Source: an uncultured Eubacterium sp. (GTDB lineage: Bacteria; Bacillota; Clostridia; Lachnospirales; Lachnospiraceae). From it: a stretch of 44,452 nucleotides of DNA. Positions 7,759-16,676 of the stretch are shown here, in pieces. A program made the position numbers and the translations under genes. The stretch's first letter is position 1, and every line of letters starts with the position of its first letter. The notes beneath the pieces were generated by a model. The model did not search any database. It was not told where the DNA came from and worked only from the letters and a program-made list of their open reading frames with translations. The stretch spans positions 1-44,452 of the forward strand of contig CAOKNO010000015.1 of assembly GCA_948470065.1 (NCBI GenBank). The letters run 5' to 3'.

Positions 7759-8496
7759 CTAGACCATTCTCTGCCTGTTAATGCGTTCCTGCTCAAAAAT
7801 GTACTTCACAATGATCTCCTGTTCTGCCCGCCCCTTTATTACAAAATCAATACGGTATTCATATTTCCTCTTCCCCAAGACTTCATCCAGTTGCCGGCAG
7901 TCTACGACATTCCCTACCAGATCCAAAAGATAATTATCATCTCCAATCTTCAGGTTCAGCATAATAACCAGGCAATCCCCGGCAGCCCCAAGATGATCCG
8001 ATATAAAACGTACGCCGCCCCCGCTGATATCCACGGCATACCCATACCTCAGGCTGTCGCCTGGGTTTTTCTGCATATGGCGTTCCACCATTTCCTGGAC
8101 GGAGCCCTTGCCTGCTTCTTCCTTAGAAATAGGCAGGTATTTTAAATCCATCAGACACTCCAAACGGTAAAACTGCCTCCGCTGGTATTTCTCCAATGGG
8201 GACTTAGGCTCTATCAAAAACGAATACAGCCCTTCTTTCTTATTCCGGTCCTTGATATGCGCCAGGCAACGGTACACCCCATGGGATGTGTAAAACCAGA
8301 ACTCTATCCTTACATTCATTGGGAGTGTCAGCGCCTCCCCATCCACCATAGGCACGGAAATCTCTATGGAACCATTTTCCCTTGTATTCAATACCTTACT
8401 TGGGTAGATATCTGGCTTTGCCAAGGAATCCTTCCCTGCCTGCCGACGCACCCGGATATCTACCTTATCTCCTATTCTCAAAACACTGGAAGCCAT
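7759..8496 (-). CDS. YcgR-like PilZ-domain c-di-GMP receptor
   Basis: The 245-residue product has an N-terminal YcgR-N-type beta domain (about 5-100) and a C-terminal PilZ domain with both c-di-GMP-binding motifs: RxxxR at Arg107-Arg111 (RRQFYR) and DxSxxG at Asp156-Gly161 (DISGGG). This layout matches YcgR of enteric bacteria and YpfA/DgrA (MotI) of B. subtilis, which slow or disengage the motor when c-di-GMP is high. The ATG has GAGGTG upstream and is 12 bases after flhG. A place inside the flagellar operon supports a motility-braking role. The family is clear; the exact partner (MotA or FliG) is inferred. Confidence 0.92.
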   Translation of the reverse strand: MASSVLRIGDKVDIRVRRQAGKDSLAKPDIYPSKVLNTRENGSIEISVPMVDGEALTLPMNVRIEFWFYTSHGVYRCLAHIKDRNKKEGLYSFLIEPKSPLEKYQRRQFYRLECLMDLKYLPISKEEAGKGSVQEMVERHMQKNPGDSLRYGYAVDISGGGVRFISDHLGAAGDCLVIMLNLKIGDDNYLLDLVGNVVDCRQLDEVLGKRKYEYRIDFVIKGRAEQEIIVKYIFEQERINRQRMV

Positions 8497-8508
8497 GATA
8501 CACCTCTA

Positions 8509-9384
8509 TTAATCTCTCTGATATATAAACCTTGACAACATTTGCAAAATCCCTTTTCGCCCCGGAACGGACGACGGCTCCCCTCCCATCAGGCGTCTGG
8601 CGATTGCCCCAAATGCCTTAGCCGATTTCGCCTCCGGATATAATATGCTGACTGGCTTCTGCTGGCGTACTGCCTTCTCTAAGGAAATATCCTGCGGCAC
8701 AACCCCGACATACTCCAGTTCCCCATCCAGGAATTTCTTCACTACTGTATTTAATTTCTCAAATATACCTCGCCCCTCTGTTCCGGACATCGCCCGGTTG
8801 ACAATCACTTTTACCTTGCTGTGTGTTTCCCGGAATTCCAGGTTCCGGTCAAGGGTCTTTAACAGGGAATAGGCGTCTGTCAAAGAACTCGGATCCGGCG
8901 TCACGACCAGGAGTACCTCGGGGCTTGCCAGGACAAATTCCAATACGCTGTCTGAAATGCCAGCCCCAGTATCTATAATAATCACATCTGCAAGCGCATC
9001 CAGCTCAGATAAGTTCTGTACCAGGAACTTAAGCTGTTCCCTGGAAAGGTTATTTACGCCTGCAATCCCAGACCCTCCAGATATAAAACCTACGCCAAAG
9101 GGCCCTGGCGTTATAATCTCCTGTATTGGCTTCCCGCGGTAAATCAAATCACTTAAATTATACTTCGGGATAGCCCCAAACATGATCTCTACATTTGCCA
9201 AGCCGAAGTCAGCATCAAAAATAAGCACTTTCTTCCCCAGCCTTTGCATCTGCACCGCCAAATTCACCACTGTATTTGACTTCCCGACGCCGCCCTTCCC
9301 GCTGGTGACAGTAAACACCTGTGCCTGCGGCGCGGTCTGCTGCCTTTGTTTTATCATATTCCTCAACTGTTCGGCCTGATCCAT
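8509..9384 (-). CDS. flhG: Flagellar placement ATPase FlhG (MinD-like, YlxH)
   Basis: FlhG is a MinD/ParA-type ATPase that works with FlhF to set flagellar number and position and interacts with FliM/FliY during C-ring assembly. The 291-residue product has the deviant Walker A motif SGKGGVGKS (28-36), the switch-like FDADFGLANVEIM, Walker B-like ADVIIIDTGAGIS and a C-terminal segment ending GILQMLSRFIYQ suited as a membrane-targeting amphipathic helix. The N-terminal DQAEQLRNMI resembles the DQAxxLR motif that stimulates the FlhF GTPase. The start lies 3 bases after the flhF stop, with GGAGG inside the flhF end. Confidence 0.96.
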   Translation of the reverse strand: MDQAEQLRNMIKQRQQTAPQAQVFTVTSGKGGVGKSNTVVNLAVQMQRLGKKVLIFDADFGLANVEIMFGAIPKYNLSDLIYRGKPIQEIITPGPFGVGFISGGSGIAGVNNLSREQLKFLVQNLSELDALADVIIIDTGAGISDSVLEFVLASPEVLLVVTPDPSSLTDAYSLLKTLDRNLEFRETHSKVKVIVNRAMSGTEGRGIFEKLNTVVKKFLDGELEYVGVVPQDISLEKAVRQQKPVSILYPEAKSAKAFGAIARRLMGGEPSSVPGRKGILQMLSRFIYQRD

Positions 9385-9387
9385 AAC

Positions 9388-10656
9388 CTACTTGCCTCCA
9401 AGCAGAAGTTTCACAATTTTCTGCGTATTAAAAACCTCGATATCTTCCGGTACATTCTGTCCATATGTGGAATAGGACAATTCTGCTCCTGTATATAGCT
9501 TCATATTTAAAATAGAACCATAACAGCCTGTTTCATCCATTTTTGTAAATATCATCTTGAACTTAAAGTTCTCCTTATAAACATCTGCAATATCAACCAA
9601 ATCTTTATATTTTGTCGTTGCGCTCAGCACAAGGTAAACTTCCTTATCATACTTGCCAGGCACCTGGCCTACCAATTCTTTTGTTTCTTCTAACTGCTCC
9701 TTGTTCTTATGGGAAAACCCTGCGGTATCGACAAGGATCAAGTCGCTGTCCTTCGCTTCTTCCAGTTTCTCATTCAATTCCTGTGGGGAATAGATAATCG
9801 TTATGCCTGTATCCAGGATGTTCGCATAAGTGCGGAGCTGCTCTACGGCCGCAATCCGGTACGTATCAGCAGTAAAAAGCGTGACCTTCCGTCCTTTTTC
9901 TAGCTTGAAACGCGACGCGATTTTTGCAATCGTCGTCGTCTTCCCCACCCCGGTGGGTCCGATAAAAAACACGACCTTTGGTTTCTTCCCCGTCAGATCG
10001 ATGGTCTTTGGCTGGCCAAATTTCAAAACCATCTTCTGGTAGATATTAGACAGCATAAGATCCATGCTTGCCCCGCCTTTTATGACATTATCCACCTCGT
10101 CTATGATCTGGTTCGCATACCTCTCTTCCACTTCATTTTCCAGCAGGATCTGATATACCATCTTTTTGAACTTCAAGTTCTCATCCGCCGGCTCTTCCTC
10201 TGTGAGCGGCTCTTTGGGTGGCTGCTGGGGCGCAAGCTTTTCTTCAAGCAAGGTCTGGAGGCTTTCTATCTTCTCCTCTAAATGCTGGTCTGTTGTACGT
10301 TCTGTCTTCTTCGCCCTCTCAATGGCTGGTTGGGCGTCTTTCGAAGACGACCATGCATTTTCAACCGTGGCGAATACCTCTTTCAAAGGCTGCGTCCGTT
10401 CTATGGAAATCTTTTCATCCGCTGCAACGTCAATTTTCCCTGGCGTCTTTGGGACGGCCGTTCTGGGAAGCGCTGGCTCAGGCTCTGCTTCCTCCACCGC
10501 AGCCGTCACTTCATATGTGCTCTCTTTAAAATACCGGAACAACCCCTTCGGGCGGATCTCCTTCACATTCATAATCACGGTCTGGGCGCCAAACTCCGCA
10601 TATGCCCTTTCCGTCGCTTCAGCTTCTGTTTTTCCCTGGAATTTCTTTATTGTCAT
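9388..10656 (-). CDS. flhF: Flagellar SRP-type GTPase FlhF
   Basis: FlhF is the third SRP GTPase; it recruits the first flagellar parts to the assembly site. The 422-residue product has an N-terminal B domain (1-50), a variable acidic/proline linker (about 55-160), an N domain and a G domain with P-loop GPTGVGKT (233-240), DTYRIAAVEQLRTYA, DTAGFSHKN and FTKMDETGCYGS. The length is usual. Its start overlaps the flhA stop by 4 bases (ATGA), so translation is probably coupled; flhG follows at once. Confidence 0.97.
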   Translation of the reverse strand: MTIKKFQGKTEAEATERAYAEFGAQTVIMNVKEIRPKGLFRYFKESTYEVTAAVEEAEPEPALPRTAVPKTPGKIDVAADEKISIERTQPLKEVFATVENAWSSSKDAQPAIERAKKTERTTDQHLEEKIESLQTLLEEKLAPQQPPKEPLTEEEPADENLKFKKMVYQILLENEVEERYANQIIDEVDNVIKGGASMDLMLSNIYQKMVLKFGQPKTIDLTGKKPKVVFFIGPTGVGKTTTIAKIASRFKLEKGRKVTLFTADTYRIAAVEQLRTYANILDTGITIIYSPQELNEKLEEAKDSDLILVDTAGFSHKNKEQLEETKELVGQVPGKYDKEVYLVLSATTKYKDLVDIADVYKENFKFKMIFTKMDETGCYGSILNMKLYTGAELSYSTYGQNVPEDIEVFNTQKIVKLLLGGK

Positions 10657-12689
10657 GAAAGGCTCACCATCCCTACTGATTGTAATTCAATGTTGGATTC
10701 CACTTCATTATAGGAAACCACAATCAAATCCTTAAAATAGTCTTCCGTCAGCTTTTTAAAATACATACGCACAATCGGCGACGTAATGATAATTGGGTTC
10801 TTCCCCAGATTCTCCAGCTTCTCCGTTTCTGTTTCTATGGAAGCCATAATCGCTTTTGTCTTCTCCGGATCCAACGTCAAGTATGCGCCTTGCTCCGTCT
10901 GCTTCACCGAGCCCATGATATCCTGTTCAATCTTCGGATCCAACGTAACGACGCTAGTAACTTCATTTGCCGGGAAGTACTTGCTAGAAATTGCCCGTTT
11001 CAGGCTCTGCCTTGCATACTCCGTCAAAACGTCTGTGTCGCGGGTTGTCGCCGCATGATCTGCAAGCGTTTCAAAAATTGTAAGCAAATCCCGGATGGAA
11101 ATACCTTCCCTCAGCAGGTTCTGCAATACCTTCTGGATTTCCCCAACGCCCAAAAGCTTTGGAATCAAATCGTCCACAAGGGTCGGGTTGCTCTCCTTGA
11201 TGTTGTTGATCAGGCTCTGGACATCCTGCCTGGAGAGAAGCTCGTCAATATGGGTCCGGATCACTTCCGTCAGATGCGTAGCGATAATAGACGGCGGATC
11301 AACAACGGTATAGCCCAGGCTTTCCGCCCGTTCCCTCTGGTTCTCAGTAATCCAGAGCGCAGGGAGATGGAACGACGGCTCAAACGTTGGGATACCAGAG
11401 ATCTCTTCCTCTACATACCCTGGGTTCATCGCCATATAATGGTCGAATAAAATCTCCCCTTCTGTCACCTGTATGCCTTTGATCTTTATGATATACTGGT
11501 TCGGATTTAACTGGATATTATCCCTCAGACGGATAATCGGCACTACCGTACCCAACTCCAAGGCAATCTGCCTTCGGATCATAACCACACGATCCAGCAA
11601 ATCCCCGCCCTGGTTCACATCAGCAAGCGGGATAATGCCATAACCAAATTCCAATTCGATGGGATCCACCTGAAGCAGGGAAACCACATTCTCCGGCCGC
11701 CGGATTTCCTCGGCCTGTTCTTCCGCCATATCGACTTCCTCTTCGATTGCTTCTATGCCTATGCTCCCCTCGACGCTTCTTCCTGTTACAAAAAACACAA
11801 TCCCCATTGGCAGGTAAAGACGCCAATCCAACGGTGTAGCAAGCCCTAAGAATACCAGCACAGCCCCTACGATATACAATACCTTAGGGATCCCAAATAG
11901 CTGGCGCACCAAGGTATCCCCAAAATCTGCTTCCTTTGACGCTTTCGTCACCAGGATACCAGTTGCCAGGGAAATCAAAAGCGACGGGATCTGGCTGACC
12001 AATCCGTCCCCGATGGTAAGGATCCCATATTGGTCCAGCGCATCGCCAATCGGAAGCCCCTGGCGCGTCATCGCCATGGTAATGCCGCCTACCAGGTTGA
12101 TGAGGGTAATGATAATACCGACGGTAGCATCCCCTTTTACATATTTGGTAGCGCCATCCATCGCTCCGAAGAAGCTTGATTCCTGCTGGATCTTATCACG
12201 ACGCTCCCTCGCCTGCTTCTCATTAATCGTGCCTGTATTCAGATCGGCGTCAATCGCCATCTGCTTCCCTGGCATCGCGTCTAACGTAAACCTTGCAGTT
12301 ACTTCCGATACACGTTCGGAACCTTTGTTGATTACAATCAACTGGATCAAAATCATAACCACGAAAATAATTGCTCCGATAATCAAATCATTCCCACCAA
12401 CGAACTGGCCGAAGGTACGCACCACATTCCCTGGATCGCCAGAGTCCAGGATCAGACGCGTGGAGGAAACATTCAACGAAATACGGAAAATCGTGGTAAA
12501 CAAAAGCAATGTTGGAAAAAAGGACATATCCAGCACTTCTTGTACAAACAAGGCATTCATCAATACGATTAATGCAATCGATATATTAATGGTCAGCATG
12601 ATATCCAATAAAAATGCGGGAATTGGAACAATAAAGAATATGATTGCCGCCAATAAATATAGTGCAATCCCCATATCTGCCTTCTTCAT
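10653..12689 (-). CDS. flhA: Flagellar export gate protein FlhA
   Basis: FlhA is the largest membrane component of the flagellar type III export gate; its cytoplasmic domain forms a nine-subunit ring that docks substrates and chaperones. The 678-residue product has eight predicted membrane helices in the first 320 residues, the FHIPEP-family stretch including ARFTLDAMPGKQMAIDADLN (cytoplasmic loop) and a C-terminal docking domain (about 350-670, including PTLVDDLIPKLLGVGEIQKV). The ATG has AAAGGAG upstream. A 95-base gap separates it from flhB; I see no convincing promoter there. Confidence 0.98.
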   Translation of the reverse strand: MKKADMGIALYLLAAIIFFIVPIPAFLLDIMLTINISIALIVLMNALFVQEVLDMSFFPTLLLFTTIFRISLNVSSTRLILDSGDPGNVVRTFGQFVGGNDLIIGAIIFVVMILIQLIVINKGSERVSEVTARFTLDAMPGKQMAIDADLNTGTINEKQARERRDKIQQESSFFGAMDGATKYVKGDATVGIIITLINLVGGITMAMTRQGLPIGDALDQYGILTIGDGLVSQIPSLLISLATGILVTKASKEADFGDTLVRQLFGIPKVLYIVGAVLVFLGLATPLDWRLYLPMGIVFFVTGRSVEGSIGIEAIEEEVDMAEEQAEEIRRPENVVSLLQVDPIELEFGYGIIPLADVNQGGDLLDRVVMIRRQIALELGTVVPIIRLRDNIQLNPNQYIIKIKGIQVTEGEILFDHYMAMNPGYVEEEISGIPTFEPSFHLPALWITENQRERAESLGYTVVDPPSIIATHLTEVIRTHIDELLSRQDVQSLINNIKESNPTLVDDLIPKLLGVGEIQKVLQNLLREGISIRDLLTIFETLADHAATTRDTDVLTEYARQSLKRAISSKYFPANEVTSVVTLDPKIEQDIMGSVKQTEQGAYLTLDPEKTKAIMASIETETEKLENLGKNPIIITSPIVRMYFKKLTEDYFKDLIVVSYNEVESNIELQSVGMVSLS

Positions 12690-12784
12690 GCTGCGATTCT
12701 CCTTTCATATAACTATATAGTACCATATTTTCTGATTTTTACATAGGTTTTTTTTCGATATTCCAAAGATCCCCTGCCTGCCTT

Positions 12785-13915
12785 TTACCGGCCCTCACGC
12801 AGGTTATACACAAAAGCAAGTACCTCCGCCACTGCCTGGTAAAGCTCTGGTGGGACTTCTTCCCCTACATCCACATTGGCATATAGCATCCTGGCCAAAG
12901 GCTTGTTTTCCACAATCTCTACCTTGTGCTCCTTTGCCGCCTCTTTGATTTTCATCGCAAGGAAATTCTCCCCTTTTGCCACTACAATCGGCGCAGAATA
13001 CTGGTTTGCATCGTATTTAATCGCCACGGCATAATGGGTCGGGTTTGTAATGACTACATCAGCAGTCGGAAGGTTCTGCATCATACGCCGCTGGGAAGCC
13101 TCCCGCATCTTCGAGCGCTGCCGCCCTTTGATTTCCGGATTCCCTTCGGTATTCTTAAACTCATCCTTCACTTCCTGCTTTGTCATCTTCATTTCTTCTT
13201 TAAACTTATGCTTCTGATAGAACCAATCTGCAATCCCGATTAAGAGATAGACCAGGCTGATCCGCAGCCCGGCGCCGATCACAATACTCCCTACTAAGAG
13301 GACGACCTGCATCAATGGGATATCATAGACTAAGAACAATTCGTCCTGATGGCCCCGGATAGAAGAATATGCCACATATAAAATCAGCCCTATCTTAGCA
13401 ATGGATTTCACAAGTTCAAACATGGAATCCTTCGAAAAGATACGCTTAAACCCATTGAGCGGGTTTAACTTGCTGAATTTGGGCTTCATCGGCTTCGTCG
13501 TCACCTTCCAGCCAACCTGCACGATATTGATTAAGATGGATACAGAAAACCCAACCAAAAAAACTGGCGCCAATACCTGAAGCAGCAGCAGCAAGGTACT
13601 ATTGATCAGCCTGCTGGCAGAAAAAATAGAAAGGCCGCCGACACTTTCATTTATAATATCCGGCACCTTATTATAATACAAAGCAAACGAGCCAAAAAGG
13701 GTTTCCCCGATATAAGAAATAAATACCTTCAGGATCAGGAATAATGCAATCAAGCCTATCGCATGGTTCAATTCCTGGCTTTTGGCAACCTGGCCTTCTT
13801 TCCTGGCCTCCTGCAGCTTCCTGGCCGTAGCAGGCTCTGTCTTTTCCCCGCCATTCCCGTCTTTTGCAAACCATTGGAGATTATATTCCATAAAAACCTG
13901 CAGTTCTTCTTTCAC
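12785..13915 (-). CDS. flhB: Flagellar export switch protein FlhB
   Basis: FlhB is the export-gate protein that changes substrate class from rod/hook to filament. The 376-residue product has four membrane helices (about 50-230) and a cytoplasmic domain with the self-cleavage motif NPTH (291-294). The N-terminus has the family stretch GGEKTEPATARKLQEARKEG. The start is probably the GTG at 13915, with GGAAGGA about 10 bases upstream inside the end of fliR. An ATG 24 bases later (giving MEYNLQWFA) is possible but lacks a well-placed ribosome binding site. Confidence 0.96.
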   Translation of the reverse strand: MKEELQVFMEYNLQWFAKDGNGGEKTEPATARKLQEARKEGQVAKSQELNHAIGLIALFLILKVFISYIGETLFGSFALYYNKVPDIINESVGGLSIFSASRLINSTLLLLLQVLAPVFLVGFSVSILINIVQVGWKVTTKPMKPKFSKLNPLNGFKRIFSKDSMFELVKSIAKIGLILYVAYSSIRGHQDELFLVYDIPLMQVVLLVGSIVIGAGLRISLVYLLIGIADWFYQKHKFKEEMKMTKQEVKDEFKNTEGNPEIKGRQRSKMREASQRRMMQNLPTADVVITNPTHYAVAIKYDANQYSAPIVVAKGENFLAMKIKEAAKEHKVEIVENKPLARMLYANVDVGEEVPPELYQAVAEVLAFVYNLREGR

Positions 13916-13916
13916 C

Positions 13917-14699
13917 TCAGTACATTCCTTCCACTACGGACACAATCATACGTTTCATCTCCGTAAAGATAAAGTCAGAAACAATGGGGAGCAGCGTGAC
14001 CGTCAGGAACAGAACAGAAAACCCAAGAAGGATCTTAAGCTGCATACCCACGGCAAACATATTCATCTGGGGCGCAACCTTTGCCATAATCCCCAGGATA
14101 CAGTTTAAAATCATGCTGCATGCAAAGATAGGCAGTATAATCTGGAACCCGATTACCATCAAATCCGACACAAACATTACCATGGAGCCCATCAGGTGAT
14201 CCCATTCAAATATAGCCCCATTGACAGGGAGCAGCGTATACGTATCCACAAGCGCCCGCAGGATATAATGGTGCATATCAGTCGCAATCAAGAGCATCAT
14301 AATGAAATAATTATACATCGTACCAGTAATACCAGACTGGGAACGTGTCGTAGGATCATACATATTCGCCATTGCAAGGCCAATTTCCATGTCAATGAGT
14401 TTTCCAGAAAACACAATAATGGAATTACAAATATTTGCTGCAAAACCAATGAGCAATCCTGTAATTCCTTCTTTCAGAATGATGATAGCAAACCCAATTA
14501 CCCCGGTATACTCCAATTGGCCTTCAGGCAATACTGACTGGAATAGAATTATGGCGACAAACAAGGAAAAACCAACCTTTACCCGGTTCGGCGTATTGTT
14601 CATCCCAAAAAAGGGGGCAACTGATACAAACGCAGCAACTCTTACCAATATCATCAGAAAATATTCAAATGTGTATAACGAAAAGTTATAGTCTACCAT
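13917..14699 (-). CDS. fliR: Flagellar export gate protein FliR
   Basis: FliR forms the core of the export channel with FliP and FliQ. The 260-residue product has about six hydrophobic segments and the family landmarks LMILVRVAAFVSVAPFFG near the start and ANICNSIIVFSGKLIDMEIG in the middle. It lies 9 bases after fliQ, and the flhB GTG follows directly after its stop, so these genes are tightly coupled. Length and topology are normal. Confidence 0.96.
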   Translation of the reverse strand: MVDYNFSLYTFEYFLMILVRVAAFVSVAPFFGMNNTPNRVKVGFSLFVAIILFQSVLPEGQLEYTGVIGFAIIILKEGITGLLIGFAANICNSIIVFSGKLIDMEIGLAMANMYDPTTRSQSGITGTMYNYFIMMLLIATDMHHYILRALVDTYTLLPVNGAIFEWDHLMGSMVMFVSDLMVIGFQIILPIFACSMILNCILGIMAKVAPQMNMFAVGMQLKILLGFSVLFLTVTLLPIVSDFIFTEMKRMIVSVVEGMY

Positions 14700-14708
14700 A
14701 CCATCAAC

Positions 14709-14981
14709 CTAACGCAAATATAAGCCGAAATTGCCCCATAATTCCGTCATAAAGCTTGTCAGATTTTCAAGCATCCAGCCTCCCACCAGCATCATGCCCA
14801 AAAATACTGCAATAATCTTAGGCACGAACGTCAACGTCTGCTCCTGGATAGAGGTGACCGTCTGGAATATGCTGATAATTAAACCGATCACCAGCGAAAT
14901 CAACAAAAGCGGCGCCGATACCTTGATAATTAAAAACAAGGCCTCCCTTGCAATATCCATAACCTGCCCTTCTGTAATCAT
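14709..14981 (-). CDS. fliQ: Flagellar export gate protein FliQ
   Basis: FliQ is a small gate subunit (four copies per FliP5-FliQ4-FliR1 complex). The 90-residue product has two membrane helices (about 14-38 and 52-75) and the family stretch GLIISIFQTVTSIQEQTLTF with VPKIIAVF. AGAGGTG precedes the ATG. It sits between fliP and fliR in the invariant order. Confidence 0.96.
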   Translation of the reverse strand: MITEGQVMDIAREALFLIIKVSAPLLLISLVIGLIISIFQTVTSIQEQTLTFVPKIIAVFLGMMLVGGWMLENLTSFMTELWGNFGLYLR

Positions 14982-15005
14982 ACCATTTCACCTCTTGCCT
15001 ACGCG

Positions 15006-15881
15006 TCAATAAAAAGTCTTTACTAAGTTACCTATAACCAAATCCCATCCATCTGCCAGGACAAACAGCAGCACCTTGAACGGCATGGAGATTGTAGTCG
15101 GCGGCAGCATCATCATACCCATAGACATCAGCACGGAAGCTACAACCATATCAATGACAATAAATGGGATATAGATAAGAAACCCAATGATAAACGCAGT
15201 CCTAAGTTCGCTGATAATAAAGCTGGGGATCACTACATGCATAGGAACCGTAGCCAAAGTTTCCGGCTTGCTCAAATCCATACCCGTCATATCAATCTCT
15301 GCGATATCACAGAACAGCTTCAAGTCTTTGCGTTGCATTTCATTGTACATAAATGTCCGGATAGGCTCTTCCGCCCGTTCAAACGCCTCTTCCTGGCTAA
15401 TCTCATTGGCATCTAACGGCTGTAACACATTTTCATTCAATTCCGCAAACACTGGGTTCATAATAAACAGTGTCAGGAACAACGCCAGCCCTATCAGTAC
15501 CTGGTTCGGTGGGACGGTCTGCGTCCCGATTGCAGTCCGGACAAAATGTAGTACAATAATGATCCTCGTGAAGGATGTGAGCATAATCAGAAGGGAAGGC
15601 GCCAAAGAAAGCATAGTAAAGACCAGCAGCAGACGGATATTCCCCGACAGGCCCCCTTCGTCATTGTTGATGTCAATATGGATGCCATTGGTATCTCCAG
15701 CTTCTGCCGGTTCTGTGTTCGGAGGAGTCGTCTGCCTCAGATCCTGCACCGATTCCTCCGTCGGATTCGCCGGGTTTGTCGCGTACGCATCCTGCCTGAA
15801 AGACAAGAACAGCACAAGGGCAAGCATAACCATGCCAAAAGCAAAAGAAACCCTGCAATATATTTTTTTCAGCTTCTTCAT
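15006..15881 (-). CDS. fliP: Flagellar export gate protein FliP
   Basis: FliP forms the five-subunit core of the export gate. The 291-residue product has an N-terminal signal peptide (hydrophobic about 10-28, AYA cleavage-like site near 34), a polar extracytoplasmic stretch and four membrane helices. Landmarks are LLVFTMLSLAPSLLIMLTSF, TRIIIVLHFVRTAIGTQTVP, PPNQVLIGLALFLTLFIMNP and VASVLMSMGMMMLPPTTISM. The ATG lies 10 bases after the fliO stop. If the SwrB-like protein near the operon end acts as in B. subtilis, FliP is its target. Confidence 0.97.
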   Translation of the reverse strand: MKKLKKIYCRVSFAFGMVMLALVLFLSFRQDAYATNPANPTEESVQDLRQTTPPNTEPAEAGDTNGIHIDINNDEGGLSGNIRLLLVFTMLSLAPSLLIMLTSFTRIIIVLHFVRTAIGTQTVPPNQVLIGLALFLTLFIMNPVFAELNENVLQPLDANEISQEEAFERAEEPIRTFMYNEMQRKDLKLFCDIAEIDMTGMDLSKPETLATVPMHVVIPSFIISELRTAFIIGFLIYIPFIVIDMVVASVLMSMGMMMLPPTTISMPFKVLLFVLADGWDLVIGNLVKTFY

Positions 15882-15891
15882 AATGCCATGC

Positions 15892-16278
15892 CTACTTCCT
15901 AGGAAGTTTTTTCTTCAGGTTATCTAATATTTCCTGAAAATTCCCATTGATGTTTGTCTTGGCCTTCTCCCCATTGCCTTCGGGAGGCGGAAAGGCCAAT
16001 TCTCCTTCTGTCAGTTCTGTCAGGATATTTATCGTATCCTTACAGACAGAAATTACCAGATATTTCTCTCCTACCTGGATAATCTGGATAAACTTCTGGT
16101 TCGTTACCCGGAATGTTTCTATTACACGGATATTCCTGTTTGCCGTAACCCCTTGCTGGTAATCCGCCATCCATTTCGTGGCGGCATAAGTAAGGGCAAG
16201 CACAAACAGGAACACCAGCAACACGCCAATCAGGCGGAAAAAACTTGTTATCCCTGAAGAAATATCTAAGAAAACCAT
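15892..16278 (-). CDS. fliO: Flagellar biosynthesis protein FliO (FliZ)
   Basis: FliO is a small single-span membrane protein that helps FliP assemble. The 128-residue product has one membrane helix (about 14-36) followed by a cytoplasmic beta-rich domain (NIRVIETFRVTNQKFIQIIQ, then VGEKYLVISV) typical of FliO/FliZ, and a basic C-terminus. The start is taken as the ATG at 16278, one base after the cheY stop; a TTG 9 bases upstream would overlap cheY by 8 bases. Neither has a strong ribosome binding site, which suggests translational coupling to cheY. Confidence 0.9.
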   Translation of the reverse strand: MVFLDISSGITSFFRLIGVLLVFLFVLALTYAATKWMADYQQGVTANRNIRVIETFRVTNQKFIQIIQVGEKYLVISVCKDTINILTELTEGELAFPPPEGNGEKAKTNINGNFQEILDNLKKKLPRK

Positions 16279-16279
16279 A

Positions 16280-16642
16280 TTAACCAACTACTTTTTTGAC
16301 TGCCTCAAGCACACGTTCTGCTTGGAACGGCTTTACGATAAAGTCCTTCGCCCCAGACTGGATTGCTTCAATAACCATTGCCTGCTGCCCCATGGCGGAG
16401 CACATAATCACGCTGGCGGAAGGGTCGTTCCCCTTAATTGCCTTTAAAGCCTGTATGCCGTCCATCTCCGGCATGGTAATATCCATCAATACCAGATCCG
16501 GCTTTGTTTCATTGTATTTCTCTACTGCCTTCTGACCGTTCTCCGCTTCCCCGGCAACCTCATAGCCGTTCTTTGTAAGGATGTCTTTAATCATCATTCT
16601 CATAAACGCTGCATCATCGCAAATTAAAATCTTCTTCGCCAT
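16280..16642 (-). CDS. cheY: Chemotaxis response regulator CheY
   Basis: CheY is a single receiver domain that, when phosphorylated by CheA, binds FliM/FliY and alters motor rotation. The 120-residue product has the acidic pocket Asp9/Asp10 (ICDDAAFMRMM), phospho-acceptor Asp54 (LVLMDITMPEMDG), a switch Ser near 82 (VIMCSAMG) and Lys104 (FIVKPFQ). GAGGAG precedes the ATG. It lies between fliY and fliO as in B. subtilis. Its kinase, CheA, is not encoded in this window. Confidence 0.97.
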   Translation of the reverse strand: MAKKILICDDAAFMRMMIKDILTKNGYEVAGEAENGQKAVEKYNETKPDLVLMDITMPEMDGIQALKAIKGNDPSASVIMCSAMGQQAMVIEAIQSGAKDFIVKPFQAERVLEAVKKVVG

Positions 16643-16676
16643 ATCTTATTCTCCTCGATATCACTCTTAATCATTA

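Noticed and set aside
12013-12720. 235-codon open frame on the plus strand opposite flhA
   Set aside because: It is the complement of a highly conserved gene, rich in Ile/Ser/Thr/Pro from the reverse reading, and has no ribosome binding site. The same holds for other long plus-strand frames, such as 10166-10735 (opposite flhF), 15187-15927 (opposite fliP) and 20333-21169 (opposite motA).
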